Positions 62,601 to 64,000 of a stretch of DNA of 64,000 nt are shown piece after piece. Origin of the DNA: Zygnema cylindricum (lineage: Eukaryota > Streptophyta > Zygnematophyceae > Zygnematales > Zygnemataceae). Position numbers and translations under genes: made by a program. A model generated the notes under the pieces. It was given only the letters and a program-made list of their open reading frames with translations. It was not told where the DNA came from and did no database searches. The stretch spans positions 1 through 64,000 of the forward strand of contig JBBHKE010000660.1 in NCBI GenBank assembly GCA_037447655.1, written 5' to 3'. Numbering within the stretch: the first letter of the stretch is position 1; every line of letters starts with the position of its first letter.

Positions 62601-64000
62601 TATTATATATTTGTACCCGTTCATCAAAAAGTGACAAATTATTCCAATTTGATCACACAAAGATTGAAATCACTCAAAAGTAAAGTCTTTTCTCAAACAG
62701 ACTCACGATCGACAGTAAGTCCTCTAATGCTGACTTTCAATTTTTGTTTTTCCCTTTGTTCATTTTCCAAACCTTACGATTGGGACTAACAATTAGTATT
62801 CAAGTAGTATTTATTCATCCGATATTTGCTTTCTTTTTCCCACAAAGCTTCTCCTGGTTCTTGAACCTTTTAATGACTCACCTCAAAATCTACATTATCG
62901 GCACTGTAATAAGCCTTCCTCCTCTTTCCCCACACACCCCCTTCCTCCTCCTCCTCCTCTCCCTCTTCGTCTTCATCCTCCTCCTGTGCTCCTCCTGCCT
63001 TTCGTCGCATATATTTCGCTTGTTTTGCCACTAAAAAAGCCGACCGGCGATAAGACAATAAATAAATAAATTTATAAAAAAATTGTCCACAAAGCTGATA
63101 AATTTCCTATTCAAAAAGTAAAAAGCTATCGCTACTGGAACGAATACTGTTCACCGTCTTCGAAAAGAAACCGGAGTTATTCAAAAGTGGAAAGAAAAAG
63201 TAACGTTTAAGGGAGAGAGACAAGTAAAGTTGAAAAGTGAAAAGAGGAAAACTAAGTATTAAGGCCTTACATTTTGCTGCAAGACCGGTGAGATCCTCTT
63301 CGTCCTCATCCTCGTCGTCCTGGTCTTCACTGCTATCGTCAGCCCCCTGAGCAAAAAGAAAAAAGAAAGAAAAAAAAAGTTTAAGAAAGAAAGTATGTAC
63401 AGAGCAATATAAGGCACCGGAGATAAACACATGTTTCTCAAAAAACATAACACTCCATGTTTCACTTCTGCTCATAACAGAAAACAGTAAAATCAAGAGG
63501 AGAAAATACATTCACTAACCGAACTGTAAAGCGATAAAACCGAGCTAACAAAAGGAGATGAAACTGCAATAATAAATACCAAAACAAAATTTGGAGTTGA
63601 AACAGACAGGCAAAACTCTATGGCAGAGAATCATTAGACAATTCAAACATACATAAAAAAATGTTTTTTGTATATATATAAACACTTTAAATTACCTGGC
63701 TTCAGTCTGACTACCTTGTCAGTCACTCTCAGTAAGAGTATTATAAACAAAACAACTTTGAACAAGTAAATAAAGTTATGATGAAACTTAATAGTTGAAG
63801 ATATTTTAAAAAGGAGCAATCGAATATTTGGCTCAACAAGATCACAGTTCGTAAACAAATTAACTAGATAACTAAGCAGATAATTAAATAGATAATTTAA
63901 TAAAAAACAAAATAGATAATTAAATAGATAAGAAAATAAATTATACAGATAAATTACTTACCGCCACATCAAAAACGGCGTGCTCTTCCTGATCGTCCTC
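54408..64000 (-). CDS. SAS10: SAS10/UTP3-like small-subunit processome protein, 5' end outside the window
   Basis: Exons on the minus strand: 64000-63962 (continuing beyond the window), 63346-63271, 63030-62882, 62289-62131, 61118-60940, 59600-59513, 58853-58674, 58264-58088, 57555-57224, 56835-56658, 56256-55939, 55253-55185, 54533-54408, all joining in phase. The N-terminal part is strongly acidic (EDQDDEDEDEED, EEEESEEEDEDE). The Sas10/Utp3 domain follows (SEAPELVGLLEDLRTSLDEI, GLSYLEAKHLLLLSYC, IRPIDKKLQYQIDKLL), then GLYRPPKLAPT. The basic Sas10 C-terminal signature comes last: GLTPHRKKLVRNPRKKYK, HAKAVIQRKGQVR, YGG and TGIKANLTRSVRL. Family members act in the nucleolus in the U3 processome during 18S rRNA maturation. 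The initiator is not in the window. Introns contain long G-rich template-strand tracts and one MITE. Confidence 0.92.
58915..59128. repeat. G-rich polypurine tract in a SAS10 intron
   Basis: Runs of GGGGG and GGGGA over about 200 bp on the plus strand (template strand of SAS10), ending about 60 bp from the 3' splice site of the exon starting at 58853. In the transcript it is an extended C/U tract. It offers many runs of four or more G. Confidence 0.95.
60429..60626. mobile_element. TA-flanked element with the shared MITE termini, inside a SAS10 intron
   Basis: The left end CACCGTGAATCGTTATTAGC follows TA (60427-60428). The right end GCTAATAACGATTCAAGGTG has one mismatch and is followed by TC. 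198 bp. The interior is unlike the main subfamily and closer in its terminal arms to the 27517-28075 element. It lies between the exons ending 60940 and starting 59600. Confidence 0.75.
61719..62012. repeat. GGGGAGA-type polypurine tract in a SAS10 intron
   Basis: Nearly uninterrupted GGGGAGAG units over about 290 bp on the plus strand, in the intron between the exons ending 62131 and starting 61118. It is mirror-symmetric polypurine DNA. A short break, GTCAGTAACTGG, near 61929 resembles the left edge (CAGTAACCGGGAGG near 61710), suggesting an internal duplication of the tract. Confidence 0.95.

Overview
This is nuclear DNA from a green plant, most likely a land plant. The window holds plant-type multi-exon genes with GT-AG introns, a plastid-targeted acyl-ACP thioesterase and a plant-type NRT2 nitrate transporter, set in AT-rich, repeat-filled intergenic DNA. 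I cannot fix the lineage. The intron-rich NRT2, the FatA-type thioesterase and the style of the LINE remnant fit a non-seed plant, but that is a weak inference. All exon boundaries were read by eye from splice sites and reading phase; no alignment or search was run.

Layout. (1) 2367-17310, + strand: a 17-exon gene for a CPL1/CPL2-like RNA polymerase II CTD phosphatase with an FCP1-type catalytic domain and two double-stranded-RNA-binding motifs. It is far longer than the Arabidopsis protein because of two low-complexity exons. (2) 17311-23195: intergenic, with a decayed LINE reverse transcriptase. (3) 26729-23196, - strand: a complete 5-exon NRT2 high-affinity nitrate transporter whose introns carry a 21-bp minisatellite and GA tracts. 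(4) 26730-38460: gene-free, with MITEs, a long inverted-repeat structure (31.2-34.9 kb) and a decayed Ty3/gypsy integrase. (5) 41900-38461, - strand: a complete 7-exon FatA-type acyl-ACP thioesterase. (6) 39103-50542: a direct tandem duplication of about 5.8 kb. It copies the FatA promoter and exons 1-6 but not exon 7, leaving a 3'-truncated second FatA. (7) 50543-54407: repeats and a Ty3/gypsy chromodomain remnant. (8) 64000-54408, - strand: all but the 5' end of a SAS10/UTP3 small-subunit processome gene, with long G-rich (template strand) introns.

The four genes are unrelated housekeeping or metabolic genes (transcription and RNA control, nitrate uptake, plastid fatty-acid export, ribosome biogenesis); nothing suggests a functional cluster. 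The most distinctive sequence content is a family of TA-flanked, near-palindromic elements with the terminus CACCGTGAATCGCTATTAG, present at nine or more places in introns and intergenic DNA, and the recent FatA duplication, whose two copies differ by such an element and by minisatellite copy number.
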